NCBI GenBank assembly: GCA_019635435.1
Contig: JAHBZM010000001.1
Coordinates: 3,658,001-3,722,000, forward strand
Direction: 5' to 3'
DNA from: Ramlibacter sp.
GTDB lineage: Bacteria; Pseudomonadota; Gammaproteobacteria; Burkholderiales; Burkholderiaceae_C
DNA: 64,000 nt
Shown here piece after piece: positions 33,687-41,980 of the stretch (the first letter of the stretch is position 1; each line of letters opens with the position of its first letter). The position numbers were made by a program, and so were the translations under genes. Below the pieces are notes generated by a model, which saw only the letters and a program-made list of their open reading frames with translations, did not search any database and was not told where the DNA came from.

Positions 33687-35699
33687 CTAGCGCGTGCGGT
33701 GCGAGATGGCAGGTGTCGCCGCCCGGTTGAGCACATTCAGGCAATTGACATCCTTGCCCGGCCCGGTTTCCAGCGTGGCGGCAAGCGCCAGCAGGGGATT
33801 GATGGCGGCCAGTGCCACCGCGGCGCCGGCACGTCCCGCGAGCGCGGCCTTGTCCGGCCCTGCCGTGGGCGCCGCGAAGCTCCCCTGGATTTTCAGTGGA
33901 GAGCGCAGGCTCAGGATGCTCGCGTCCTTGGGCTGGGGGCGCAGGACGAGGTTCAGGGTTTCGTCCGCGAAGCTGATCTGTCCGGTGCCCTGGACCACGG
34001 TGTCAACCGTGTCGAGCACCAGGGCGCGGCTGCTCATCACGCCCTGGCGAACATCGAATGCAGCCGCCGCACAGCGCAACCTGACATTGCGGTCACCACC
34101 CACCAGGAACTTGATGATCTCGCCACCATCAAGCCCCACGAATTCGAGCAGCAGGTTGCTGATCTCGCCCTCACCCATCAGCATCGCCACGTTGCCCGAC
34201 GAGGTGGCCAGCATCCGCGCCACGTTGTTGCCGTCGCCCGCCAGGTCAATCCGGCCATTGAACTGTCCCAGGCTGCTGCGGGTGGATTCCACCGCGGGAA
34301 ACAACTGGTTCAGGTGCAGCCCCTCCATTTCCAGATTGACCACCACCTTGGCCGGGCTGGTGGCGCCGTTGATCCGCAATCGCCCGGCGACGCCGCCCCC
34401 CGCAATGCCGATCTGCAGCGGATCCAGTTCCAGAACACCGTCGCGAAGATGCACATGAAGGTCCGCGCGTTGCAGCGGCAGCGCATGGGCGTGGGTGATG
34501 TCAAGCGCCCGGTACCGGACGTCGGCGTTCATCGCCTTCAAACGCTCCAGGTCCAGCGTGGCCACCGGCAGCACCCGGCCCTGGGGACGGGCGGGCGCCG
34601 ACCGGTCAGGCGTGGCGCCCTCGGTGGGGGGTGGCGCCGGCAGGGGCGCTGCCGCGCTGCGGGGCTGCACAGGCAGGCCCACCAAGGGTGCGAGATCGTC
34701 AAAGTCCAGCCTGGCTGAGCGAAGTGAGCCCGTCAGCAAGGGCACAGTCGCCGACAGGTCGTAGCTCAGCTCGCCCGAAAGGTCCGACCGGCCCAGACTG
34801 CCGCGCACGTCCCCGACGCTCCAGGTATCGCCCTGCCGGCTCAGCCGGCCACGCACGGCGTAGCGCGGTGTCTCGGGCAACACGACGCCCACGAGCCGGT
34901 ACAGATCGGCCAGGCTGGCACCCTGCAGTTCAAAGGCGGCATCAAGGCCATCGGCGCTCACCAGGCTGGCGATCGTGCCCGTCGCACGCAGGCTGGTGGA
35001 CCCGGCCGTCGCGTTGACCTGCACCGGGAAGGGCTGGTTCAGCGGCGCCTCCAGCGCCAGAACGCTGCCGGTGCGCCCGGTGGCCGCCACCGCCTGGCCC
35101 TTCCAATGCCCCTTGGCCTGAAAGTGAAACGGCAGTGTCGAGTCAGGCTCCTGCGCCTCGAACGCGGCCCGGATGTCGGCGCCCTGCTCGGCAGCCACAT
35201 AGTGCAGGGTGCCGCCGTCGATGGTGAGCGAGCCGATCCTGGGCACGTTGCCGGGGTCAGAGGTCTCTCGCCCCAGCGCCCAGGTGCGCCGGCCGTCGGC
35301 CTCGATCTGCAGCCCGAGTTCGGGTTGATGCAGCACCAGCGAGGGCAACTCCAGCCGCCCGGCCAGCAATGGCAGCAGCCTGAGTTCGAATTCAGCCGAT
35401 TCGGCACGGATCAGGAAGCGGTCGCTGGCCCAGGCAGGGTTGGCAAAGACCACCCCATCCATCCTCACATGGGTTGTCCAGCCCGGACGCACCTCAAGCC
35501 GTCGCACGATCTCGAAATGGCGGCCCGTGCGCTCACTGACGAAATGATTGAGAGGGCCGCGCATCCAGTCCCAGGGAAGCAGCCAGATCGCGAGGACGAA
35601 CAAGGCCAGGCCAGCCGCCACGATGCCCAGGCCCCGTGCCCACCACCGGCCTGGCCCACCGCGCGAGCGCAGCGGTTCGGGGGGCGATCCTTCGGTCAC
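33687..35699 (-). CDS. AsmA-family protein
   Basis: This 670-residue protein has one N-terminal membrane helix (GLGIVAAGLALFVLAIWLLP) and a long periplasmic part of AsmA/TamB-like repeats. This class is linked to outer-membrane assembly and lipid transport. The C-terminal AsmA_2-like region includes GLHLNQLFPAVESTRSSLGQ and GRIDLAGDGNNVARML, typical of the family. A Pro/Ala-rich linker lies around residues 350-375. The start is GTG, overlapping the stop of the upstream small gene as GTGA, which implies translational coupling. Confidence 0.88.
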   Translation of the reverse strand: MTEGSPPEPLRSRGGPGRWWARGLGIVAAGLALFVLAIWLLPWDWMRGPLNHFVSERTGRHFEIVRRLEVRPGWTTHVRMDGVVFANPAWASDRFLIRAESAEFELRLLPLLAGRLELPSLVLHQPELGLQIEADGRRTWALGRETSDPGNVPRIGSLTIDGGTLHYVAAEQGADIRAAFEAQEPDSTLPFHFQAKGHWKGQAVAATGRTGSVLALEAPLNQPFPVQVNATAGSTSLRATGTIASLVSADGLDAAFELQGASLADLYRLVGVVLPETPRYAVRGRLSRQGDTWSVGDVRGSLGRSDLSGELSYDLSATVPLLTGSLRSARLDFDDLAPLVGLPVQPRSAAAPLPAPPPTEGATPDRSAPARPQGRVLPVATLDLERLKAMNADVRYRALDITHAHALPLQRADLHVHLRDGVLELDPLQIGIAGGGVAGRLRINGATSPAKVVVNLEMEGLHLNQLFPAVESTRSSLGQFNGRIDLAGDGNNVARMLATSSGNVAMLMGEGEISNLLLEFVGLDGGEIIKFLVGGDRNVRLRCAAAAFDVRQGVMSSRALVLDTVDTVVQGTGQISFADETLNLVLRPQPKDASILSLRSPLKIQGSFAAPTAGPDKAALAGRAGAAVALAAINPLLALAATLETGPGKDVNCLNVLNRAATPAISHRTR

Positions 35700-35878
35700 C
35701 GGCCCGCCGCTTCAGCGCCGCGGGTGGGTTCGGGCAGCAACAGACCCGACGCCGACACCACCTGCGTCGCCGCACTGGCGAGCAACAGGTCAGCCCGCGC
35801 GGGTTCGCCGAACGCCACCGCAGCCGCCGATGCCAGCGTGGCGGCAACCATCAGGATGGAATTGAGAAACGGCTTCAT
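35696..35878 (-). CDS. Small exported protein coupled to the AsmA gene
   Basis: This 60-residue product starts MKPFLNSILMVAATLASAAA and is mostly a signal peptide, with probable cleavage near FGEPARA. That leaves a mature peptide of about 30 residues. GGGGAC lies upstream of the ATG. The stop overlaps the GTG start of the AsmA gene, so its translation may serve mainly to deliver ribosomes to that gene. I know no family for it. Confidence 0.5.
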   Translation of the reverse strand: MKPFLNSILMVAATLASAAAVAFGEPARADLLLASAATQVVSASGLLLPEPTRGAEAAGR

Positions 35879-36018
35879 CACAATGTCCCCGAGGACAAGA
35901 ACTTGCCCTCCGAGACTGAGTCTCGCGCCGGGACCCGGTCCGGGCCATCAGCGGCCTACGGCAGCCACCGTCAGCCTGCACCTACAGCACGGCGAGCCAC
36001 GACGTAAAGCCGGGCAAC

Positions 36019-36036
36019 TGTAGGCAACGTCCTACG
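36019..36036. promoter_or_regulatory. GacA/UvrY-box-like palindrome
   Basis: TGTAGG-CAACGT-CCTACG has the same 6-6-6 layout as the gammaproteobacterial GacA box (TGTAAG-N6-CTTACA). It lies in the roughly 300-bp region between the small exported gene (start 35878) and the stand-alone receiver (start 36179). A NarL/FixJ-type regulator is encoded nearby at 36559. The function is inferred from form and position. Confidence 0.4.
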
Positions 36037-36077
36037 CGGAGGCGACGAACCGACTGGCACAATTTCGCAAGCAAAAA

Positions 36078-36094
36078 CGATACATTGCGATACA
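36078..36094. promoter_or_regulatory. Tandem CGATACA direct repeat
   Basis: Two copies of CGATACA start exactly 10 bp apart, so they face the same side of the helix. They lie 85 bp upstream of the receiver gene start. They could be an activator site or part of the promoter (TACATT and TACAGA are -10-like). Confidence 0.3.
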
Positions 36095-36178
36095 GATGTC
36101 AGCTTTTCCCCACGCAGCAGTGCGGCCTTGCGCCCACCTTCAACATGTCCCCTCGTCCTGCGGCTCGAGCAACAACCC

Positions 36179-36562
36179 ATGCCGCAACTGAGAACCTATA
36201 TCGTTGAGGACAATGCGACCATTCGCGAGAACCTGATTGGTACGCTCGAAGAGCTGACATGCATCAAGGCGGTGGGTTTCTCGGAAACGGAAGACGAGGG
36301 GCGCGAATGGCTGACCCGCAGTGGCCAGCCCTGGGAACTGGCCATCGTGGACCTCTTCTTGAAGCAGGGCAGCGGGCTGGGTGTGCTGGAAGCCTGCCGC
36401 TCGCGCCAGCCGGGCCAGAAACTGGTGGTGCTGAGCAACTACGCCACTGCCGACATGCGCAAGCGATGCGCGCAACTTGGCGCCGACGCGGTCTTTGACA
36501 AATCCAACGAGATCGATGCGCTGGTCGATTACTGCATCGACCAGTGCCGCGTCGCGGATTAA
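36179..36562 (+). CDS. Stand-alone response-regulator receiver domain
   Basis: This 127-residue CheY-like protein has no output domain. The acidic pair (Glu10, Asp11), phospho-acceptor Asp58 in IVDLFLKQG, Ser86 and Lys108 in FDKSNE are all present. The start MPQLRTYIVED is preferred over an ATG 51 bp upstream. The stop TAA shares bases with the TAA of the convergent regulator gene at 36559. It probably acts as a phosphate sink, connector or modulator in the system formed with the neighbouring kinase. Confidence 0.9.
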   Translation: MPQLRTYIVEDNATIRENLIGTLEELTCIKAVGFSETEDEGREWLTRSGQPWELAIVDLFLKQGSGLGVLEACRSRQPGQKLVVLSNYATADMRKRCAQLGADAVFDKSNEIDALVDYCIDQCRVAD

Positions 36563-37191
36563 TCGATCAGCTTGTTCTTGAGCGCGTAATACGTGAGGTC
36601 ACTGTTCGATGCCAGGCTCATTTTTTCCATCAGGCGCGTGCGATAGGTGCTGACCGTCTTGACGCTCAACGAAAGCGATTTGGCAATGTCGCCAGCCGTT
36701 TCTCCCTTGGCCAGCTTCAGGAAGACCTGGAACTCGCGCTCCGACAGATGCTCGTGAGGCGCCCCCCCCTCCTTGCGGTTCAGCTGCTGGGCCAGCAGCT
36801 CGGCCACCGATGGGGAGATGTAGCGGCGACCCAGCGAGATCGTGCGGATCGCGTTGACGATTTCCATGGGATCGCATTCCTTGTTGAGGTAGCCGCTCGC
36901 GCCCTGACGGATCAGGTTCATTGCATAGTGCTCCTCGGGATAACCGCTGAGGATCAGGATGCCGACGTCCGGCGCCTTGGCCCGGATCATGCCCAGTGCG
37001 TCGATGCCGCTTTGCCCTGGCATGGACAGGTCCATGACCAGCACGTCGAGCTCCGTAGTGCGGACGAGGTCGATCGCTTCACGGCCGCTCGCGGCTTCGC
37101 CCACGACACGCAGATCCACCTGCTCGGAGAAAAACTGCTTGAGTCCGGTCCGCACAATGGCGTGGTCATCCACAATTCCGACTTTGATCAT
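36559..37191 (-). CDS. NarL/FixJ-type response regulator with LuxR helix-turn-helix
   Basis: This 210-residue two-domain regulator has a receiver with Asp8-Asp9, phospho-acceptor Asp54 (MDLSMPG) and Lys in YLNKEC. The C-terminal LuxR-type DNA-binding domain (LSEREFQVFLKLAKGETAGD...KTVSTYRTRLMEKM) is clear. It resembles the UvrY/GacA branch. It is divergent from the histidine kinase at 37310, with a 118-bp shared gap, and is therefore the likely cognate partner. Confidence 0.93.
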   Translation of the reverse strand: MIKVGIVDDHAIVRTGLKQFFSEQVDLRVVGEAASGREAIDLVRTTELDVLVMDLSMPGQSGIDALGMIRAKAPDVGILILSGYPEEHYAMNLIRQGASGYLNKECDPMEIVNAIRTISLGRRYISPSVAELLAQQLNRKEGGAPHEHLSEREFQVFLKLAKGETAGDIAKSLSLSVKTVSTYRTRLMEKMSLASNSDLTYYALKNKLID

Positions 37192-37309
37192 GTCTTTTCG
37201 TTTCCGTGGTTTGCTTCGCGGCGGGATGCCGGCATGTCGGCGGCCCTGAGACCGGCCAACCCGAGTTGTCCATGATTCTATTCACAGTACCGTTCCTGCG
37301 GAGGGCCTC

Positions 37310-38695
37310 ATGTCCTGGTTTTCCTTGAAGAGGCCCCTGACGCTGCCCAAGATGGCCATCAGCCTGCCCCTGGCGCTGCTGGCCACCTGCATCCTGCTCG
37401 TCATCAACGAGACCGGCTATGACCAGTCAACCCAGGCCCTGAACGCGATCTCCAGGGCCTCGGACGCGCGCAGCTCGCTCAACAAGCTGCTGCAGCACAT
37501 GCTGGACGCCGAGACCGGGCAGCGCGGCTATCTGCTCACCGGTGATCCGCGGTACCTCGAGCCCTACAACGTCGCGCTGGGCGACATCGGCCAGACCATG
37601 GACGAATTGCGCGAGTTCTACACACCGGTTCCCGAGGAACTTGCCCGGATGGCCCAGTTGGGTCGCAATGTGCAGCGCAAGCTCGCCGAGATGGACCTGA
37701 GCGTTCGCATGCGCAAGCAGGGCAATGAGGACGCGTGGAAGTTCGTGCTCATGACCGACGTCGGCAAGGAGCACATGGACGCGATCCGCGGCGAAGCCAC
37801 CCACCTGATCGACTCGACGGCGCAACGCATGGAGGTGGGCCAGGCGCAGGTGATCCGGTCGTTGAAGCTGTCACGCATCGGCATCGCGGCGGTGGCGGCG
37901 GCCGGCCTGCTCGCGTTCTACCTGTACCTGCGCCAGACCAATGCGCTCAAACTTGCGGACGAGCACAGCAAGGAAGCCCTGCAAAAGGAGCGCGACCTGC
38001 TGGAGTTGCAGGTCCGCGAACGCACCGCGAGTCTGGCGGAGCTCGCCACCCACCTGCAGCAGGTGCGCGAACAGGAACGCGGCCACCTGGCCCGTGAATT
38101 GCACGATGAACTGGGTGCGCTGCTCACGGCCGCCAAGCTGGATGTGGCGCGCATCAAGTCCAAGCTGACGAGCAGCACCGGCTCGGCCGACCTGCTGGAG
38201 CGCCTGCAGCATCTGACTGAAACGCTGAACCGGGGGATCGCCCTGAAGCGCCGCATCATCGAGGACCTGCGACCATCGTCGCTCACCAATCTGGGCCTGC
38301 ACGCCTCGCTCGAAATCCTCTCACGCGAATTTGCCGAGCGCTCGGGCATGGAAGTGGCCACCGCGCTCGAGGAGGTGACGCTGGACGAATCGGCGCAGCT
38401 GACTGTCTACCGTCTGGTGCAGGAATCGCTCACCAACATCGGCAAATACGCGCAGGCGAACCAGGTCGAGATCAGCCTGCGTCGCTACGAAAGCCACATC
38501 GAGATCAGCATCAGCGACAACGGCCAGGGTTTCGACCCCAAGCTGGTCAAGGCCTCCACCCACGGGCTGGCCGGCATGCGCCATCGCGTGGAGGCTGCGG
38601 GCGGCCGGCTGTCCGTCCAGTCAGCTCCGGGCGGAGGCACGCGCATCACGGGCGTGCTGCCCATCACCAGCTTCGCCAGGAGCGGCGGCGCCTGA
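37310..38695 (+). CDS. CHASE3-domain sensor histidine kinase (HisKA_3 type)
   Basis: This is a membrane sensor of 461 residues. Transmembrane segment 1 is at about 13-33 and segment 2 at about 188-206. Between them lies a CHASE3 sensor domain (SLNKLLQHMLDAETGQRGYLLTG). A coiled coil precedes the HisKA_3 dimerisation domain with the phospho-acceptor His265 in ARELHDELGALL. The ATPase domain has the N box QESLTNIGKY, G1 DNGQGF and G2 GLAGM. HisKA_3 kinases pair with NarL-type regulators such as the divergent gene at 36559. Confidence 0.93.
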   Translation: MSWFSLKRPLTLPKMAISLPLALLATCILLVINETGYDQSTQALNAISRASDARSSLNKLLQHMLDAETGQRGYLLTGDPRYLEPYNVALGDIGQTMDELREFYTPVPEELARMAQLGRNVQRKLAEMDLSVRMRKQGNEDAWKFVLMTDVGKEHMDAIRGEATHLIDSTAQRMEVGQAQVIRSLKLSRIGIAAVAAAGLLAFYLYLRQTNALKLADEHSKEALQKERDLLELQVRERTASLAELATHLQQVREQERGHLARELHDELGALLTAAKLDVARIKSKLTSSTGSADLLERLQHLTETLNRGIALKRRIIEDLRPSSLTNLGLHASLEILSREFAERSGMEVATALEEVTLDESAQLTVYRLVQESLTNIGKYAQANQVEISLRRYESHIEISISDNGQGFDPKLVKASTHGLAGMRHRVEAAGGRLSVQSAPGGGTRITGVLPITSFARSGGA

Positions 38696-38884
38696 GCGTT
38701 CCGGCATGCGGCCCTGCCCGGCGCGGGTGGGCCTCTTCCTACAGGGCGGCCTCGTGCATGCCGACAAGGGCACAGGCCCCCTGCTGATCAACAACGCCGC
38801 CCCGACTCCTTAACCTAGCAGCAGGCGAATCGGCAGACGTTTCGCCAGACAACCCCGGGAGTTCCGCCCCGCAAGGAGATTCAC

Positions 38885-39049
38885 ATGCTGCACTATTCCG
38901 TTGTGTTCCTGGTGATTGCCCTCATCGCCGCCGTGTTTGGCTTTGGCGGCATCGCCGCCGGCGCGGTGGAGATCGCCAAGATCCTGTTCTTCATCTTCGC
39001 CATCATGGCCGTGGTCAGTTTCGTCATCAGTCTCGTGCGACGGGGATAG
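38885..39049 (+). CDS. DUF1328 small membrane protein
   Basis: This 54-residue protein (MLHYSVVFLVIALIAAVFGF...) has two hydrophobic segments and matches the DUF1328/YtjA family of small inner-membrane proteins. AAGGAGA lies just upstream of the ATG. It begins a plus-strand run of envelope/stress-type genes. The 189-bp gap upstream holds CCTACA at 38738-38743, with GGTGGG six bases before it, resembling half of the TGTAGG-N6-CCTACG site at 36019. Confidence 0.85.
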   Translation: MLHYSVVFLVIALIAAVFGFGGIAAGAVEIAKILFFIFAIMAVVSFVISLVRRG

Positions 39050-39115
39050 CCCGGCATCGACACGGCCAGAAGGCTCCCCGCCCATGGCTTTCCCCCAACC
39101 CAGCAAGGAACCGAC

Positions 39116-39526
39116 ATGCCCTCCACCAACACCACCGCCAGCAAGACAAACCACGACACGGCCGCCGATGCACGCCGGCTGTCAGGCGAGGTAATGCAGA
39201 CCGCTGAAGAAGCCGTCGGCAACACACGCGCCTTCGCCAATCACCAGATGGACAAGGCCGCCGAAGGCGTGCGCGACCTGCGCAGTCACATCGAACCGGC
39301 CATCGAGCACATCGCTTCGCGTGCCCAGCAATTGGCCAGCCGCGGCGCCAACGCCGCGTCCGATGCCTCCGCCAAGGTCCAGAAGCAGCTCAACCACTAC
39401 GCAGAGGCCACGGGCCGCTATGTGGCGGATCAGCCCGTCAAGTCGGTGCTGATCGCCGCTGCGGCCGGCGCCGCGCTGGCAGCGCTGCTCATGGCCGCGC
39501 GCAACAACCGCCACAACCGCTGCTGA
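39116..39526 (+). CDS. DUF883 family (ElaB/YqjD-like) membrane-anchored protein
   Basis: This 136-residue helical protein has a long amphipathic region followed by one C-terminal membrane segment (VLIAAAAGAALAALLMAA) and a basic tail. It is the layout of YqjD/ElaB, which tether ribosomes to the inner membrane in stationary-phase E. coli. The YQDVKS-like family motif appears as ADQPVKSVLIAAAAG. It leads the yqjD-yqjE-yqjK-like trio. Confidence 0.85.
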   Translation: MPSTNTTASKTNHDTAADARRLSGEVMQTAEEAVGNTRAFANHQMDKAAEGVRDLRSHIEPAIEHIASRAQQLASRGANAASDASAKVQKQLNHYAEATGRYVADQPVKSVLIAAAAGAALAALLMAARNNRHNRC

Positions 39527-39557
39527 TTCCCTGGCCGCACGTCCGCTCAACGTCCTC

Positions 39558-39932
39558 ATGATCCACCCGTTGTTCTCCCTGTTCATCAACCGTCCTGACC
39601 TGGTGGTTGAGCATGCCGCGGCCTATGCCGCGCTGGTCCGGCAGGAGGCTTCCACGGCCGGCGCCGAGGTTGCGCGCCGGGCCATCGCCTGGGGGATCAC
39701 GGCTCTGTGCTTCTCGGTCTTCGGCGTACTGGCTGGCACGGCGCTCATGCTCGGCACCCTGATGTCCCAGTTTCACTGGGTGCTGCTGGCCGTGCCCGTG
39801 GTCAGTCTCGCGCTGGCCCTGGTGGCCCTGCGCCAGGCGCGGCGGCCGCTTTCGGCGGACCACTTCAATGAACTCAAATCACAGCTGGACGCCGACGCAG
39901 CGACCCTGCGCCAGGCTGGAGGACAGGCATGA
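39558..39932 (+). CDS. Phage-holin-family (YqjE-like) membrane protein
   Basis: This 124-residue protein has two adjacent membrane segments (WGITALCFSVFGVLAGTALML and VLLAVPVVSLALALVAL) flanked by charged helices, the layout of YqjE/Phage_holin_3_6. It follows the YqjD-like gene by 31 bp and overlaps the next gene's start by 4 bp (ATGA). The holin name reflects topology only; nothing suggests a phage here. Confidence 0.8.
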   Translation: MIHPLFSLFINRPDLVVEHAAAYAALVRQEASTAGAEVARRAIAWGITALCFSVFGVLAGTALMLGTLMSQFHWVLLAVPVVSLALALVALRQARRPLSADHFNELKSQLDADAATLRQAGGQA

Positions 39933-40369
39933 CGCCCGCCCAGAGCCTGGCAGCCAGCCGCGAAGCCATCGCGCGCCAGTTGCGCGGCGAGCGTCCAGGT
40001 CCACCACATCGGCCTTCGCAGGCCGGTCAGGTGCCCGACGAGGAGGCGTCCACCCATGGCGCTCCGTCACGTGGCGGCTGGTGGCGACTGGCCCGACGCA
40101 CACTCTCCATCTGGTGGCGCCATCATCCGGCCCATGCCGCAGCACAGGTCGCACGCCCTGCACTGCAAGCCTATGCGCAGGACAAGCCCCTGCAGTTGAT
40201 CGGCGTCGCCGCCAGTGTCGGGGCAGCCGCCGTGGTCCTTCGGCCCTGGCGCCTGATCTCGCTGGGTGCCCTGGTGGCCGCCACACTCAAGACATCCGAC
40301 CTCAGCACCCTGCTGATCTCGCTGTTTTCCCAGGACGCCCCCCCTTCCGCGGTTGACCGCACACCATGA
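39929..40369 (+). CDS. YqjK-like hypothetical protein
   Basis: This 146-residue product occupies the third position of a yqjD-yqjE-yqjK-like operon. It begins with a short helical stretch (SLAASREAIARQLRGER), has a Pro-rich linker, and ends with a weakly hydrophobic region (LQLIGVAASVGAAAVVL) resembling the YqjK layout. Direct sequence similarity to YqjK is slight, so the name rests mostly on position. Confidence 0.6.
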   Translation: MTPAQSLAASREAIARQLRGERPGPPHRPSQAGQVPDEEASTHGAPSRGGWWRLARRTLSIWWRHHPAHAAAQVARPALQAYAQDKPLQLIGVAASVGAAAVVLRPWRLISLGALVAATLKTSDLSTLLISLFSQDAPPSAVDRTP

Positions 40370-40495
40370 GCAACGCGCCCCGATTCAGCGGCCCCCTCAT
40401 GCCCGACCACTCACCCATCCCCGGGCCAGGACGCGCGGTGCCGCGCCCTGGCCTTGATTGAAGCAGCACCATCCATCAACCCGAAGGAGAAGAAC

Positions 40496-40819
40496 ATGAA
40501 ATCCAGCCAATACATTCGCGCCATGGCATTTGCAGCCCTTGCCGGCATCACCATCGTCGGAACCGGCTGCGCCGTGGTCCGTGGCCAGGAAACCACCGGC
40601 GCCTACGTCGATGACGCGGCCATCACCACGGCGGTGAAGGCCAAGTTCGCCAAGGACAAGACGGTCGCAGCCACCTCCATCAGCGTGGAAACACTCAACG
40701 GCACGGTGGCTCTTTCGGGCTTCGCCAAGTCCGCCGCCGAGAAGTCGCAGGCCGAGTACATCGCGCGCAACACCAAGGGCGTGCGTGAAGTGCGCAACAA
40801 CATCGAAGTGCGCCCCTGA
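40496..40819 (+). CDS. BON-domain lipoprotein
   Basis: This 107-residue protein has a signal peptide ending in a lipobox-like VGTGC (Cys25) and a single BON domain (DAAITTAVKAKFAKDKTVAA...VREVRNNIEV), a fold tied to membrane or phospholipid binding. AGGAGAAG precedes the ATG at 40496; an upstream in-frame start is less likely. It belongs to the envelope-stress group that also includes the second BON lipoprotein at 41981. Confidence 0.87.
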   Translation: MKSSQYIRAMAFAALAGITIVGTGCAVVRGQETTGAYVDDAAITTAVKAKFAKDKTVAATSISVETLNGTVALSGFAKSAAEKSQAEYIARNTKGVREVRNNIEVRP

Positions 40820-40828
40820 TCCTGCAGG

Positions 40829-41932
40829 GTGAGGATCTTTCTTTGTGACCATTGCGGGCAGCCCGTTTTCTTTGAAAACGTGGCCTGCCTGCATTGCGGC
40901 TGCGCGCTTGCCTTTCTGCCGGACCGGCTGGCGCTCGCGGCCATTGAACCGGCTGCCGGCGAGGAGCCAGGTCTGTGGCGGGTACCTGGCGAGGACGCAG
41001 CTCCTGGCGCGACCGGGAGCCGCTACCGCCTGTGCCACAACCACGCCGCGCTGCAGGCCTGCAACTTTGCCGTCAACGCCACGGACACGAACAGCCTGTG
41101 CGTGTCCTGTCGGCTCACACGCGTGTTGCCGGACCTGTCCGTGCCGGCGAACCATGAGCGCTGGTACCGCATCGAAGTCGCCAAGCGACGCCTCTACTAC
41201 ACGCTGGCGCGGCTCGGGCTGGTGTCCCCCTCTGCCGACTCACCTGGCATGGAGGGCCCGGTCTTCGAATTTCTAGCGGACCAGCCCGGCGCCGCACCGG
41301 TGCTCACCGGCCACTACCATGGCGTGATCACCCTCAATGTGGCAGAGGCCGACGATGACGAGCGCGCGCGCCGACGGGTGGCGCTGCACGAGCCCTACCG
41401 CACCCTGCTGGGTCACCTGCGCCACGAGTCCGGTCACTACTACTGGGACCGGCTGGTGCTGGCCGGTGGCCAGGTGCCCGCATTCCGGGATATCTTCGGC
41501 GACGAGTCGCTTGATTACGCGCAGGCCCTGCGTGACCACTATGCGGGCGGCCAGACGCTGCAGTGGCAGCATCACCATGTGAGTGCCTATGCCACCTCTC
41601 ACCCCTGGGAGGACTGGGCCGAAACCTGGGCCCACTACCTGCACATGGTGGACCTGCTGGAAACAGCGGCGTCCTACGGCGTGCAGGTCGCTGTTCCCGG
41701 TTCCGGCAATGATGCACCTGCCTGCGTGAGCAACCCCTTCGGCGCGGGGCTGCCGGACTTCGACCAACTGGTGTCGCAGTGGATTCCGGTGACCTTGCTG
41801 CTCAACAGCCTGAACCGCAGCCTGGGGCAGAACGACGCCTACCCCTTCGCGCTGAGCCCCGGCGCGCTGGACAAGCTGCGATTTGTCCATGACCTGATCG
41901 GGACGGTGCGCAGCAGCCCTGCGCAGGCATGA
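40829..41932 (+). CDS. Putative zinc-binding metallopeptidase with N-terminal zinc ribbon
   Basis: This 367-residue cytoplasmic protein starts at a GTG. An N-terminal zinc ribbon (CDHCGQPVFFENVACLHCGC) and a second cysteine group (CVSC near residue 90) precede a peptidase-like domain. That domain has HLRHESGHYYWD (HESGH, zincin-like) and ETWAHYLHMVD further on, matching the zinc-ribbon_6/Peptidase_Mx family. No substrate is known. It is 9 bp downstream of the BON gene and its stop lies at the edge of the minus-strand terminator. Confidence 0.82.
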   Translation: MRIFLCDHCGQPVFFENVACLHCGCALAFLPDRLALAAIEPAAGEEPGLWRVPGEDAAPGATGSRYRLCHNHAALQACNFAVNATDTNSLCVSCRLTRVLPDLSVPANHERWYRIEVAKRRLYYTLARLGLVSPSADSPGMEGPVFEFLADQPGAAPVLTGHYHGVITLNVAEADDDERARRRVALHEPYRTLLGHLRHESGHYYWDRLVLAGGQVPAFRDIFGDESLDYAQALRDHYAGGQTLQWQHHHVSAYATSHPWEDWAETWAHYLHMVDLLETAASYGVQVAVPGSGNDAPACVSNPFGAGLPDFDQLVSQWIPVTLLLNSLNRSLGQNDAYPFALSPGALDKLRFVHDLIGTVRSSPAQA

Positions 41933-41958
41933 AAAAAGGCAGGCCCCAAGGCCTGCCT
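41932..41958 (-). terminator. Rho-independent terminator for the minus-strand BON gene
   Basis: Read on the minus strand, AGGCAGGCC-TTGG-GGCCTGCCT ends in a run of T. The 9-bp stem is perfect. It lies 22 bp beyond the stop of the lipoprotein at 41981 and abuts the stop of the convergent peptidase gene. Confidence 0.85.
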
Positions 41959-41980
41959 GATCTTCGGCTGCGCGCCCGAC

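Noticed and set aside
36055..36070. Possible sigma-54 promoter (TGGCACAATTTCGCAA) upstream of the receiver gene
   Set aside because: The GG to GC spacing is one base short of the required distance, and the -12 element does not match TTGC.
39558..39932. Holin-type gene as a sign of a prophage
   Set aside because: It matches YqjE-like topology in a yqjD-E-K-like order, and no lysis, integrase or structural phage gene is nearby.
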